Source: CALHVX01 sp051027215
Lineage (GTDB): Bacteria; Pseudomonadota; Gammaproteobacteria; Pseudomonadales; Azotimanducaceae
DNA: 64,000 bases
Reading direction: 5' to 3'
Assembly (NCBI GenBank): GCA_051027215.1
Contig: JBPCXR010000089.1
Span: forward strand, 1 to 64,000
Within the stretch, counting starts at the first letter, position 1. Each line of letters begins with the position of its first letter. The translations under genes were made by a program, and so were the position numbers. The notes beneath the pieces are model-generated. The model was given only the letters and a program-made list of their open reading frames with translations. It was not told the DNA's origin and ran no database searches. Below, piece after piece: positions 25,340 through 33,804 of this stretch.

Positions 25340-26143
25340 ATGAAATATCACGCCCTGGCAATCGATCTAGACGGTACATTATTGGTCGGCGAAGATCTGC
25401 CACCAGAGAATCAGCAAGCGCTGCAGGATGCTGCTGCCGCTGGATTGAAGGTCATTATCGCCACCGCCCGCTGGAAGGAAATGGCCTTCAAAATCGCCGA
25501 TGCCATTGGCATTCGCGAGCCGGTCATCGCCTGTTCCGGTGCCCAGGTTCACGATCGCCAGAGCGGGAACGACTTGTTCGACGCGCGCCTTCCTGCAGAG
25601 TTTACTCAGGCACTGTTCGACATCTGTAACAACAACCGCTGTGTTGCCACAGTGACGGTAGAAGATCAGGTGCTGCTCAAACTCGACGGTGAGCCAGACG
25701 CCAAACAGATGGGTCCGGAGATGTGCTGGGTGCCGCAGCTGGTCGCCAGTGAGCACGGATTGCCACGCATTGCAGCGATTCAGGGCAGCCAGGCCATCGC
25801 CCACATACGCAAGGAGTTAGGCCCAGCCTATGCGGACCAGGTCAACATTTTCGATTCGATTGGCCCGACAGGAAAAATCATTATCACCATCACCGCTAAA
25901 CAGGCAACCAAAGGCGCAGCGTTAGCCGCTGCCTGTGGCCATTTGCGAATTGACCCGAGAGAGACCATAGCTTTTGGTGATGCAGAGAATGATCTAGCCA
26001 TGTTCCGGGTTGCAGGCGCAGCGGTGGCCATGGGCCAAGCAGACGATAGCGTCAAAGCAGCGGCAACCGTGGTCACCGGCCGCAACGATGAAGCCGGGGT
26101 AGCACAAGTGGTGAACCGGCTGCTGGCAACAGGCAATATCTGA
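25340..26143 (+). CDS. HAD-superfamily phosphatase, Cof type
   Basis: A 267-residue HAD hydrolase. Motif I is IDLDGT (nucleophile Asp9, Asp11), motif II is IIATAR, and motifs III/IV are TKGAALAAA and FGDAENDLAMF. The large alpha/beta cap between residues about 85 and 190 places it in the Cof/sugar-phosphatase subclass. The start is the ATG at 25340; upstream in-frame codons lie in the divergent ABC gene. Substrate likely a sugar phosphate or similar metabolite, not determinable here. Confidence 0.9.
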   Translation: MKYHALAIDLDGTLLVGEDLPPENQQALQDAAAAGLKVIIATARWKEMAFKIADAIGIREPVIACSGAQVHDRQSGNDLFDARLPAEFTQALFDICNNNRCVATVTVEDQVLLKLDGEPDAKQMGPEMCWVPQLVASEHGLPRIAAIQGSQAIAHIRKELGPAYADQVNIFDSIGPTGKIIITITAKQATKGAALAAACGHLRIDPRETIAFGDAENDLAMFRVAGAAVAMGQADDSVKAAATVVTGRNDEAGVAQVVNRLLATGNI

Positions 26144-26174
26144 AACATCGAATTACGCGTTCCAGGAAGCACCC

Positions 26175-27125
26175 ATGAGCGAGATAGCCAATACAGCGGA
26201 ACAGATTCCACTGCGAGGGGATGACGGCCAGGAGATCTATGCTGTGCGCTGGCTTCCTGACCTCAGCACGGGTTCAGCCCCCCGAGGCAGCATCGTCATT
26301 GCCCACGGAATGGGCGAACACATCCTTCGTTATGAGCCACTGGCGCGCGCGCTTACCGAGGCCGGCTACGCCGCATATGGCAAAGATCATCGAGGCCACG
26401 GGCGCACTGCAGATCCGAGCTCTTTGGGCGACATGGGCGAAGACGGCTGGAACAAATCGATTACCGACACACGAAATATGGTGGAGCTGGCGCGCTCCGA
26501 GCAGCGGCAGTCTCCTTGTGTATTACTCGGACATAGCATGGGCGCTATGCTTGGTCAGCAATTCCTGTATCGCCACGGCTACCTGCTCGATGCTGTTGTG
26601 CTCTCCGGATCACCGGGCTTCGGTAACCCGCTGGCGGGCTTAGTGTCGCTGCTCATCGCCCAGTTTGAACGCTTGCGCCTCGGTGGCTCGGGCGAAAGCG
26701 CGCTAATGCAAAAGTTGCTGTTCGGCAAATCCAACGACGCCTTCGACGGGCCCACAGCTACAGGATTTGAATGGCTCTCGCGAGATCCAGAACAAGTGCA
26801 GCACTATGTTGACGATGACTTCTGCGGTTTCGTGCTCCGTACCGCGAGCCTCGTGCGATTATTCAACGGTGCTCGAGAAGCGGCACGGGAAACCAACGTG
26901 CGCACAATTCCGAAGACGCTGCCGCTCTACATCTTTTCTGGCTCAGACGATCCGGTTCACGACGATCAGTCGAATCTACAGCGTATGCTCGAAAAGTATC
27001 GCGCCGTCGGCTTGCAGCCAGAGTACAAAATTTATCCTGGCGGTCGTCACGAGATGTTCAACGAAACGAACAGTGATGAGGTGACCACTGACCTGCTGGA
27101 CTGGCTGGCCCGCACGCTGGACTAA
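26175..27125 (+). CDS. Alpha/beta hydrolase, monoacylglycerol lipase-like
   Basis: A 316-residue serine hydrolase of the lysophospholipase/monoacylglycerol lipase group. It has the oxyanion motif IVIAHGMGEHILRYEPLA, the DHRGHGRT loop, and the nucleophile elbow LLGHSMGAMLG. The acid and base are in FSGSDDPVHDDQ and YPGGRHEMFNE. No signal peptide. It lies 31 bases after the HAD gene on the same strand. It fits with the storage-lipid genes downstream, perhaps in acylglycerol turnover. Confidence 0.9.
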   Translation: MSEIANTAEQIPLRGDDGQEIYAVRWLPDLSTGSAPRGSIVIAHGMGEHILRYEPLARALTEAGYAAYGKDHRGHGRTADPSSLGDMGEDGWNKSITDTRNMVELARSEQRQSPCVLLGHSMGAMLGQQFLYRHGYLLDAVVLSGSPGFGNPLAGLVSLLIAQFERLRLGGSGESALMQKLLFGKSNDAFDGPTATGFEWLSRDPEQVQHYVDDDFCGFVLRTASLVRLFNGAREAARETNVRTIPKTLPLYIFSGSDDPVHDDQSNLQRMLEKYRAVGLQPEYKIYPGGRHEMFNETNSDEVTTDLLDWLARTLD

Positions 27126-27147
27126 GTCACTGCCTCACGCCTACCGC

Positions 27148-27798
27148 TTAATGCAGTGCGGCAAACAACAACGCCCCACCCGCTGCAGCGAACAGCCGAC
27201 CACGGCGAAATGTTTCACGCGTAGCCCGAGCAGTGAGCGTAGCTTCAGGGTCACTGCCGCTTCGAACCCGGAGCAACACGGGTAACTCGAAGATTGTTGC
27301 GCTCACGGCAAAGCCAAATGCCGCCGCAAGTAGAGCCAATTGCCCGACTGTGGTCAACGGTAGCGCGGCATACAATAGGCCGACAACGGCCCAGTGCGCC
27401 AGGTTGCCGCCCACACTCATCCACACGAATTGGCGCGGACCACTTTGCTCAAAGCGAAACTTGAATCGAAATAGGGAAAAGCCCGAAGGCTTAATTAGTG
27501 TGGTGTGCGCTCCCGATGCCACAGCGCCAAGATAGTGACCCCACTCGTGCATTAGCGCGTTAAGTAGATACCCCACGAACAGCGCGTCGCCCACCACAAC
27601 GACCCCCGCCAGCGGTAACGCCGTCAGCTGGTACCACAGGTCTGCTGCACCCCACAGCGTTAGTGCCGCCAATGCGCCGGCTAGATCTGTTAACAGTAAG
27701 CTGGAGAGCTTCGGTACACGGCGCGGTTTCGGCCCCTCCCGCTTAGCGGCTTCGGCTTGCCTTGGTATTTGATTAGAACTCGCTGCAGCTTCAGCCAT
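27148..27798 (-). CDS. Membrane metallopeptidase-like protein with HExxH
   Basis: A 216-residue integral membrane protein with several hydrophobic helices. One helix carries HEWGH (residues 84-88) in the context LLNALMHEWGHYLGAVASG, as in site-2-protease (M50)-type zinc peptidases. A conserved-looking VGGNLAHW segment follows. The second-site Asp motif typical of M50 (NxxPxxxLDG) is not visible, so catalysis is not certain. It lies downstream of the acyltransferase gene with a 39-base gap and may end the PHA/wax transcript. Confidence 0.72.
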   Translation of the reverse strand: MAEAAASSNQIPRQAEAAKREGPKPRRVPKLSSLLLTDLAGALAALTLWGAADLWYQLTALPLAGVVVVGDALFVGYLLNALMHEWGHYLGAVASGAHTTLIKPSGFSLFRFKFRFEQSGPRQFVWMSVGGNLAHWAVVGLLYAALPLTTVGQLALLAAAFGFAVSATIFELPVLLRVRSGSDPEATLTARATRETFRRGRLFAAAGGALLFAALH

Positions 27799-27837
27799 GC
27801 CGAACTCCTCTACTCAATTCTGTCAGTTTGTGGATCG

Positions 27838-28839
27838 CTAATTCAGCTCGGCGAGAGACTCAAGGCCATCGCTGAGTGCTTGTTGATGCACGGCGTTCAT
27901 CGCCTCGAACATGCGCCGGGTCGCGTCTGGCACGCTGGTACCAGGCTCGAAGTACATAGGCGGCAGCACATGTGCTGCTGCTGGCCCCGGCTTGATCTCT
28001 CGGGTACCCGGTGGCCGCAAGGCTTTAAGGCCGCCCAGGTAAACTGGTACAACCGGAACGTTCTTTTCCAAGGCCAAAATGGCGACGCCATATTTGAACG
28101 AGCTCAGTTGTTTACCTCGTGCCCTTGTGCCTTCGGGGAACAGCATCAAATTACAACCTTGATCCAACAACCACTTCGGATACTCCAGGGTGCGCCCTCC
28201 GCCACCGCGTTGAATCGGATAAGCACCCATCACCAGAGACTGATACCAAGGCTGCAGACGCCAATCGTCCCGTCCTTTAAGAAACCAGCGGTCAGCTGCC
28301 GCACCCATATAGAGATTCGACTTAATGCGTTCCGTAAGAGCTGGAAACAGCGCGTACTGATCGAGATGGCTGGTGTGATTGGCAATCACAATGCACGGGT
28401 CCTTAAAGCCCTTAAGGTGATGTTTGCCCGTCACCATGAGTGGCTCAAAAACACCCCACCCGTGTCGACTGTAAGCATACGGTCGCATCAGGTAGCGCGC
28501 CAAGCGCGCCCACGGCTTGATCTGCCACTCATGAGGCCCATCCGTTTCGATGCTCTGCGTCATCAGTCGCTGAAACATCGGCAGGTCAATGGCCGGCATG
28601 ATCTCGGTACGAGCGGTAGTGCTGAGCTCCTGCCCGAGCGATGCCCGATAGGCCTTAAAATTGTTTGGCGCGTCCACGATCAGGCAGTGATCGTATTCAC
28701 CCAACAGGTTATAGCTGGCGAGTACTTTGCACTCCCAACGTTCAATGCTCTGGTGAATCGTCTCGATGCTGTTGGGTTCGTTCAACAACGGCCGGATGGC
28801 CGACGAATGATACTTGAGCAGCATGACGTACTGACTCAC
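27838..28839 (-). CDS. GYD domain-PlsC acyltransferase fusion
   Basis: The first 95 residues (MSQYVMLLKYHSS to about MPAIDLPMF) match a GYD domain and resemble the stand-alone GYD protein encoded just upstream. Residues about 130-333 are a PlsC-type glycerolipid acyltransferase, with the HX4D motif NHTSHLD (His155, Asp160) and FPEGTRA at 234-240. It probably transfers acyl groups to a lysophospholipid or other lipid acceptor at the inner membrane. I chose the GTG at 28839, 10 bases after the GYD gene stop, because it restores a family-like N-terminus. The fusion of these two domains is unusual. Confidence 0.83.
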   Translation of the reverse strand: MSQYVMLLKYHSSAIRPLLNEPNSIETIHQSIERWECKVLASYNLLGEYDHCLIVDAPNNFKAYRASLGQELSTTARTEIMPAIDLPMFQRLMTQSIETDGPHEWQIKPWARLARYLMRPYAYSRHGWGVFEPLMVTGKHHLKGFKDPCIVIANHTSHLDQYALFPALTERIKSNLYMGAAADRWFLKGRDDWRLQPWYQSLVMGAYPIQRGGGGRTLEYPKWLLDQGCNLMLFPEGTRARGKQLSSFKYGVAILALEKNVPVVPVYLGGLKALRPPGTREIKPGPAAAHVLPPMYFEPGTSVPDATRRMFEAMNAVHQQALSDGLESLAELN

Positions 28840-28849
28840 TGTCGTCGTC

Positions 28850-29167
28850 CTAAGCTGACTCGCCTCCGGCTTTCGGCGGCGCACCGGCCATCATCTCAAC
28901 GAACTGCTTAATCGCCATTGCCGGCAAGGTGGTGATTTTGATGGTGCCACGAGAACCCAACTCCATGGAGATGCGGGCCATGATCTCGTTGCTGGGCGCT
29001 TCGATCACGTTGACGAAGTCATAGCCGCCAAGAACCGCGTGTTGCGAGACAACTCTGGCGCCCATGTTTTCGAGCTCTTTGTTGACTTCCTGCAACCGTT
29101 CTGGACGCTCCTTCAAGGTCTTACGACCCTCGTCCGTCAGTGTGCTCAACATGATGTAAGTAGACAT
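28850..29167 (-). CDS. GYD domain protein
   Basis: A 105-residue ferredoxin-like GYD domain protein. The name-giving motif is AVLGGYDFVNVIEAPSN, followed by MELGSRGTIKITTLPAM. The family function is unknown. It sits between the PHA synthase and the GYD-acyltransferase fusion on the same strand and has a close-looking partner domain in that fusion, so the two may dimerise. The start has a GGAGG-type ribosome site about 8 bases upstream. Confidence 0.88.
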   Translation of the reverse strand: MSTYIMLSTLTDEGRKTLKERPERLQEVNKELENMGARVVSQHAVLGGYDFVNVIEAPSNEIMARISMELGSRGTIKITTLPAMAIKQFVEMMAGAPPKAGGESA

Positions 29168-29232
29168 CGCACTTCCTCCCCAAAAGCCTGTGCTACTCCT
29201 TGGACACTACGCTTGTTCTACGCAATTGCCAA

Positions 29233-30969
29233 CTACTCCATGACATAGCGTCCGGGTGCAACCTCGATTTTCGGGTAACTTTCACTACCCAGCTCAGACC
29301 CCGCCTTGATTCGTTCAGGAGACTGCTCGTCCAACCAGTCGATCCAGTCGTAAACCCAGGAACCAGCATGTTCTTGCGCAGTTTCTGCCCAGGCGTCCGG
29401 CGATGGCGGCAACTCTTCGCCCACCCAGTATTTGAGATGACGATTGTCGGTGCGTGCGCAAATCGTCTGGGTGTGGTTTTGATTGGTGAGCACAAAGCGA
29501 ATGTCGCCACCAAACAGTTGAGTACTGCGGTAACAGGCCTTCCACGGGGTAATGTGGTCTGTGGACCCAGCCATCAGGTAGGTTGGGTAGCGAATCTTCG
29601 AGAGATTAACCCGCTTGCCCATCGCTTTGAATTCCTTCTTCGCCAGCTTGTTATCTAACGATAAATCGAGAAAGTCGGAATGCAGACCCGCGGGCACTCG
29701 AGTGTAATCCATTGACCAGAACAATAGCGGATGCTGCAGCGGCGCTTCGCCCATTAGGTAGTTACGACGCAGAAAGGACATGATGTTCTCTTCCCAACGC
29801 AACAACGCGAACATCTCAAAGACGTCCTTTTCGTCGTACAAGCCTTTTGCACGGACCCGATCTTTTTGCGCTGCAATAGAGCGTTCGCTGACAAACAGGC
29901 CGAAATCGCTGTCTTCAGGCCGTTGATCCAGCACGTTGATGAACAGCGACAAGGAGTTGACCCAGTCATGGTCGCGCTTCTTAAGTACTCCCGCGGCAAC
30001 TGCTGCTGTTAATCCACCGGCGCACACGCCCATCAGATTGACCTTGTCTACACCGGTGATCTCACGCATTACAGCGATGGCTTCAATGACGCCCTCGGCA
30101 TAGGTTCCCAGATTCCAGTCCCGTTGTTCAGCGGTAGGATTGCGCCAGCTAATGGCAAATATCGGCACGCCGCGGGTCATCAGTTGTTGGAACAAGCTAC
30201 GGTCGGGGGTCAGGTCACCAAGGTAGAAACGATTAACCTGACTAAAGACATACAGCAGCGGCTCCGCCTGGACCTCCGGCGTTAACGGCCGATACTGCAT
30301 TAGCTCGAACAGCTCATTGCGAAAAACCACGGCACCTTCGCTGGCAGCTACTTCTTTACCGATAATGAAGCTATCGCGGTCGGCAACTGCAGGATAGCCA
30401 TAGTTGTTGCGCTGATCATCAATGAAATTCTTGATGCCATCGACCAAGCTGCGGCCGCGCGTCTCGGCTAGATGACGCATGGCACTCGGGTTGCCTGGCA
30501 AGGCGTTCATGGGCGCAAACACTTCTTTGGTTGCATCTAATACGAACCGCGCTCGAGAGCGTTCCATGCCTGTCATGCCGCTTTTTTCTAACCAGGCATC
30601 CATCGAATTTGACCAGGCCAAGTAGGCCTGGGCCAAACGACGATATAGCGGGCTGCTGCTCCAGGCCTCATCGTGAAATCGACCATCTTTCGGATCCGGC
30701 TCCAAGTCGCTGTTGCCGAGCAGCACATCAAGCAGATCACGCTGCAGCTTCACGCCGCTCTCTAACAACGCCCCGGGTTGGTTGGCTGCCGTATTCAGCA
30801 GCTCGCGCCAGGTGTCGGCGAAGGACTGTCGATCGATCCCCATCGCGGCATTCAGCGCTACTCCCTGGGAACGTTCGGTATAGCCTTTGTGCGCTGGTTC
30901 ATCGCTCTGGTTAAACGCATCTGCTGCGGTGCCGCCCGTGGGTTTGTTTGCATCAGCTGTCATGGTCAA
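29233..30969 (-). CDS. phaC: Class I-like polyhydroxyalkanoate synthase
   Basis: The 578-residue enzyme polymerises (R)-3-hydroxyacyl-CoA into PHA granules. The lipase-like box is GVCAGG with catalytic Cys316. The acid is likely in AGSTDHITPWKA and the base in LTNQNHTQT, where most class I synthases have a SGH context. The N-terminal region (residues 50-200) matches the PhaC N domain (FADTWRELLNTAANQPG; NPSAMRHLAETRGRSLVDG). Size and single-gene layout indicate class I. Its ATG overlaps the stop of the reductase gene (ATGA), so it is translated from the WS/DGAT-SDR operon. Confidence 0.93.
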   Translation of the reverse strand: MTMTADANKPTGGTAADAFNQSDEPAHKGYTERSQGVALNAAMGIDRQSFADTWRELLNTAANQPGALLESGVKLQRDLLDVLLGNSDLEPDPKDGRFHDEAWSSSPLYRRLAQAYLAWSNSMDAWLEKSGMTGMERSRARFVLDATKEVFAPMNALPGNPSAMRHLAETRGRSLVDGIKNFIDDQRNNYGYPAVADRDSFIIGKEVAASEGAVVFRNELFELMQYRPLTPEVQAEPLLYVFSQVNRFYLGDLTPDRSLFQQLMTRGVPIFAISWRNPTAEQRDWNLGTYAEGVIEAIAVMREITGVDKVNLMGVCAGGLTAAVAAGVLKKRDHDWVNSLSLFINVLDQRPEDSDFGLFVSERSIAAQKDRVRAKGLYDEKDVFEMFALLRWEENIMSFLRRNYLMGEAPLQHPLLFWSMDYTRVPAGLHSDFLDLSLDNKLAKKEFKAMGKRVNLSKIRYPTYLMAGSTDHITPWKACYRSTQLFGGDIRFVLTNQNHTQTICARTDNRHLKYWVGEELPPSPDAWAETAQEHAGSWVYDWIDWLDEQSPERIKAGSELGSESYPKIEVAPGRYVME

Positions 30970-31763
30970 GCTCCCCTTAGGAGTGTGCTACGTGCGGCGA
31001 GGCCTGACAGGAGGCGATAGGCCCAGCGTGGCTGAGTTTGTGTCCAGCCCACAAAGGCCTGATTTAGCAGTCCCGGTATGCAGATGACTTCGCCTCGCAT
31101 GCAGGCACGGTAGCCCTGCTCCGCCACTTCCCGAGCATCCGACATTAGCACTTCCGGCATTAGCTCGGCAGTCTCCATCCGCGTCACCATTTCGGTCTTG
31201 GTCAGACCAGGGCAGAGAGCCGAGAGCGAAACCCCCGAACCCTGCAGCTCCTCTGACAGGCTCTCGGTAAGCGACAGCACAAACGCTTTGCTGGCGCTGT
31301 AGACAGCCATTGAAGGAATGGGCTGAAACGCTACCACCGATGCCACATTTAAAATCCGACCGCTGCCACGCTGCGCCATGGCTTTTGCAAAAAGCAGTGT
31401 CAGCTCCGTGAGCGCGCGCACGTTGACGTTAACAATATCTATGGCCCGAGCTCGCTTCATCTGGGTAAACGAACCCGAGTCTGCTACGCCCGCATTGTTA
31501 ATCAGCACATCAACCGTGAGGCCAAGTTCGGCAACCGCTGCAGCGAGTTTTCTCGGGCCTTTGACCTTCGCCAAGTCCACCGGCAACACGTGTACTTTGC
31601 AGCTTGGGCCTTCCAGCGCCGCTACTTCGGCGGTGAGCTTCTTAAGCTCCTTGTGCCGGCGCGCTGCTACGATCAGATCGTAGCCGTTGTCGGCAAACAC
31701 CAGGGCCAGCTCCCGCCCGATACCCGAAGAAGCCCCTGTTACCAGCGCAATGGGCCTACTCAT
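30966..31763 (-). CDS. Short-chain dehydrogenase/reductase
   Basis: A classical SDR of 265 residues. It has the nucleotide-binding motif TGASSGIG, NNAG in LINNAGVADSG, and the catalytic Ser-Tyr-Lys set (ASVVAFQP, YSASK). It is coupled by ATGA overlaps to the WS/DGAT gene before it and the PHA synthase gene after it. It could reduce acyl-CoA or fatty aldehyde intermediates, but its sequence (MSRPIALVTGASSGIGRELA) resembles general DltE-like SDRs more than acetoacetyl-CoA reductase PhaB, so I do not name it phaB. Confidence 0.9.
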   Translation of the reverse strand: MSRPIALVTGASSGIGRELALVFADNGYDLIVAARRHKELKKLTAEVAALEGPSCKVHVLPVDLAKVKGPRKLAAAVAELGLTVDVLINNAGVADSGSFTQMKRARAIDIVNVNVRALTELTLLFAKAMAQRGSGRILNVASVVAFQPIPSMAVYSASKAFVLSLTESLSEELQGSGVSLSALCPGLTKTEMVTRMETAELMPEVLMSDAREVAEQGYRACMRGEVICIPGLLNQAFVGWTQTQPRWAYRLLSGLAARSTLLRGA

Positions 31764-33202
31764 TGAGCAACCTCTGCTTCCAGGCTCGCTTTGCTGACGG
31801 CCACTATCTCGTTCAGGCTCTCAGCGATGCACTCGGTAAAAAACTCCGGATCCGGCAGCATCTCGCGACAGGAGGTAAAGCCCAACATCATCCGACCGCA
31901 GTAGCTGGTCACTGGCATGATCATACCCATACCGTGGCTGATCGGGCCCAGCCCCAGTTGCGTTTTAAGTTCGCAACCCATGCTGTATAGCGGCTGTTGT
32001 GGCCCAGGCACGTTGGTAATGCTGATGTTAAACGGAGGGTTCGGCATTTGCGCCATGGTTGACGATAAACGCCCAGCCTGGGCTGCGGTAACAGCCGGTA
32101 CAAAGCGCGAATAGTCCGTGAGCAGACGTGCACCAACCGCATTGTTCAGCTCTTTGCTGGCGGTGGTTGCAGCGTTCACAGCGGCCAAACGCTCAAGTGG
32201 GTGTTCAATCTCGCTACCGACCGGTACGAACAGAGCGGATACTTGGTTGCCTGCAGACACATCCCCCTCTTTGCGTACGTTTACCGGCGCCATGGCGACC
32301 AGGGAATCACCAGGCAGTTCCATTTTCGCCGACAAATAGCGGCGGAACGCGCCGCCACAGATTGCCAGTACCACATCGTTGACTGTTGCCCCTGGCACAG
32401 CGGCGCGCACCACCTTCAGTTCATCAAAAGCGAACTCGTGGCCGCCAACGACACGGTGCCCACTGACCTCGCCGTTAAAGCGAGTTTTGGGCACGGTCCT
32501 AACGTTCTGTCCACCAAACTTTTCACCTGCCCGAGCCAGATCACTCAAGGGCATATTGAAATTGCTGGCGCTGCGAGCCAGAGTCTGGGCAAAACGGAAT
32601 GGCTGCACCAGGTTGTTATAACCCGTACGCATCATGAGCTCGGCATCGCTGGGCGCTGGGTCCGGGCGCCAAGGTCGCTCAGGGCGCGGCACCGGCGTCG
32701 GTTCTGGATCTAAGTCATGCAAGGTCGCCATGAGGTGCATGCCCGATGTGCCATCTACGGCTGCGTGATGGGTCTTGGTTAGCACCGCAAAACCATCTTC
32801 CACTTCGCCAGCTAGATGCACACCCTCAATGATGTACACCTCCCACAAGGGGCGGGAAAAATCCAAAGGCCGGGAAAATATTCGCGCTGTGATTTGCTTT
32901 AGTGTCTCCCAGTCTCCAGGGCTTGGCAGAGCAATCCGACGAATGTGGTATTCAAGATCGAAGTCTGCGTCTTCAACCCAATAGGGATAGTCGAGATCAA
33001 AGGGCACCCGGGCTAGACGCTGGCGGGCAAAGGTCCACAGGTGTAACCGCTCTTCATAGAAGCGCATGATCTGCTGTTCATCGATCCGCGGGTCCTTGGC
33101 GGTGCCCCGATCGTAGACATACACCGAACCGATGTGCATGGGCGACGCTTTGGTCTCCATAAACACGAAAGAGGCATCTTGTGCGGACAGTTGTTTGATC
33201 AT
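31760..33202 (-). CDS. Wax ester synthase/diacylglycerol acyltransferase (WS/DGAT)
   Basis: The 480-residue enzyme joins fatty acyl-CoA to fatty alcohol or diacylglycerol, making neutral storage lipid. The catalytic HHxxxDG motif is HHAAVDG at residues 145-151. The conserved PLW segment (FSRPLWEVYIIEG) and a late NVPGP motif (ISITNVPGPQQPLYSMG) are present. I chose the ATG at 33202 (MIKQLSAQDASFVFME), which follows GGGGGAAAG by 5 bases; a longer in-frame start has no such site. It leads the ATGA-coupled set WS/DGAT-SDR-phaC. Confidence 0.93.
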   Translation of the reverse strand: MIKQLSAQDASFVFMETKASPMHIGSVYVYDRGTAKDPRIDEQQIMRFYEERLHLWTFARQRLARVPFDLDYPYWVEDADFDLEYHIRRIALPSPGDWETLKQITARIFSRPLDFSRPLWEVYIIEGVHLAGEVEDGFAVLTKTHHAAVDGTSGMHLMATLHDLDPEPTPVPRPERPWRPDPAPSDAELMMRTGYNNLVQPFRFAQTLARSASNFNMPLSDLARAGEKFGGQNVRTVPKTRFNGEVSGHRVVGGHEFAFDELKVVRAAVPGATVNDVVLAICGGAFRRYLSAKMELPGDSLVAMAPVNVRKEGDVSAGNQVSALFVPVGSEIEHPLERLAAVNAATTASKELNNAVGARLLTDYSRFVPAVTAAQAGRLSSTMAQMPNPPFNISITNVPGPQQPLYSMGCELKTQLGLGPISHGMGMIMPVTSYCGRMMLGFTSCREMLPDPEFFTECIAESLNEIVAVSKASLEAEVAQ

Positions 33203-33283
33203 TTGCTTTCCCCCAGATACAAGATCGGCGTCCGAAGACGCCGATGTCAAGGACACGCTGTTAGGCAGCGCCCTTAGCTATGA

Positions 33284-33334
33284 ACCGGTTTGTAGGCTAT
33301 GCGTGCAAGCGCACGCCGCCCTTCACAAACCGGT
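33284..33334. terminator. Nested hairpin between phasin and WS/DGAT genes
   Basis: ACCGGTTTGT (33284-33293) pairs perfectly with ACAAACCGGT (33325-33334). The loop holds a second hairpin, GCGTGC (33301-33306) with GCACGC (33311-33316). No T-run follows on either strand. It lies 47 bases after the phasin stop in the direction of transcription. It may be a partial terminator or an RNA-processing or stability hairpin that lets phasin mRNA exceed the synthase mRNA. The repeated CGGTACCGAC at 33331-33340 and 33350-33359 lies beside it. Confidence 0.5.
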
Positions 33335-33380
33335 ACCGACGCATCCGCCGGTACCGACCATTGGCCGGCAGGGCTGGTAT

Positions 33381-33716
33381 TTATGCAGCAGCCTTCGCGT
33401 CTTCAGCGTCATCGGCGGTACCGCTGAACGCTTCGCGCAGTGCAGAACCGGTATGCTCAGCCGCTTCTTTGATCAGACCACCGGTGTTGCGGAGGTTGCT
33501 TTGAGCTTCGTTCCACAGGGTTTGACCGTAGTCACGCTGCAGCTCAACAAAGCTGGAAACGTCCCGAACTTCTGGCAAGCGCTTGGCAAATTCTTGATTG
33601 GTTTCAAAGTACTGACGTACGCCTTCGCTCTGCAGCTCAACAAGTCGGCGCATGGTCGTGGTGTTGACTTCGAATAGTTCTCGGCCAAGCTTCATTTGGC
33701 GTTCGATGATGCTCAT
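33381..33716 (-). CDS. phaP: Phasin
   Basis: A 111-residue helical phasin-family protein, the abundant surface protein of PHA granules. Family-like segments are MSIIERQMKLGRELFEVNTTTMRRL, broken here as MSIIERQMKLGR then ELFEVNTTTM, and LQRDYGQTLWNEAQSNLRN. The start is the ATG at 33716 with AGGAG six bases upstream; a longer frame upstream lacks homology. It is first in the minus-strand PHA/wax gene series, and two dyad repeats lie in its promoter region that could bind PhaR. Confidence 0.87.
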   Translation of the reverse strand: MSIIERQMKLGRELFEVNTTTMRRLVELQSEGVRQYFETNQEFAKRLPEVRDVSSFVELQRDYGQTLWNEAQSNLRNTGGLIKEAAEHTGSALREAFSGTADDAEDAKAAA

Positions 33717-33775
33717 GGTGTTCTCCTGAACGTGTAGATGAGGTGTTTGGCCGCTTGCTGCAGCGCACAACCAGA

Positions 33776-33804
33776 ATTGTGCATTGCATCATTGTGCATT
33801 GCAA
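33776..33804 (-). promoter_or_regulatory. Phasin promoter with two TGC-N3-GCA dyads, candidate PhaR operator
   Basis: Two identical TGCATTGCA dyads lie at 33780-33788 and 33795-33803, 15 bases apart centre to centre, inside the direct repeat ATTGTGCATTGCA. PhaR operators described in other bacteria contain a TGC-N3-GCA core. On the minus strand, TTGCAA (33804-33799), a 17-base spacer and CACAAT (33781-33776) could serve as weak -35 and -10 boxes, so the dyads would overlap the promoter. The phaR gene itself is 1.1 kb away on the other strand. Confidence 0.6.

Noticed and set aside
27757..28911. 384-residue plus-strand open frame
   Set aside because: It is the antisense of the GYD-acyltransferase gene, whose minus-strand protein has clear NHTSHLD and FPEGTRA motifs.
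30966..31763. Naming the reductase phaB (acetoacetyl-CoA reductase)
   Set aside because: Although next to phaC, its sequence is of the general DltE-like SDR type; context alone is not enough.
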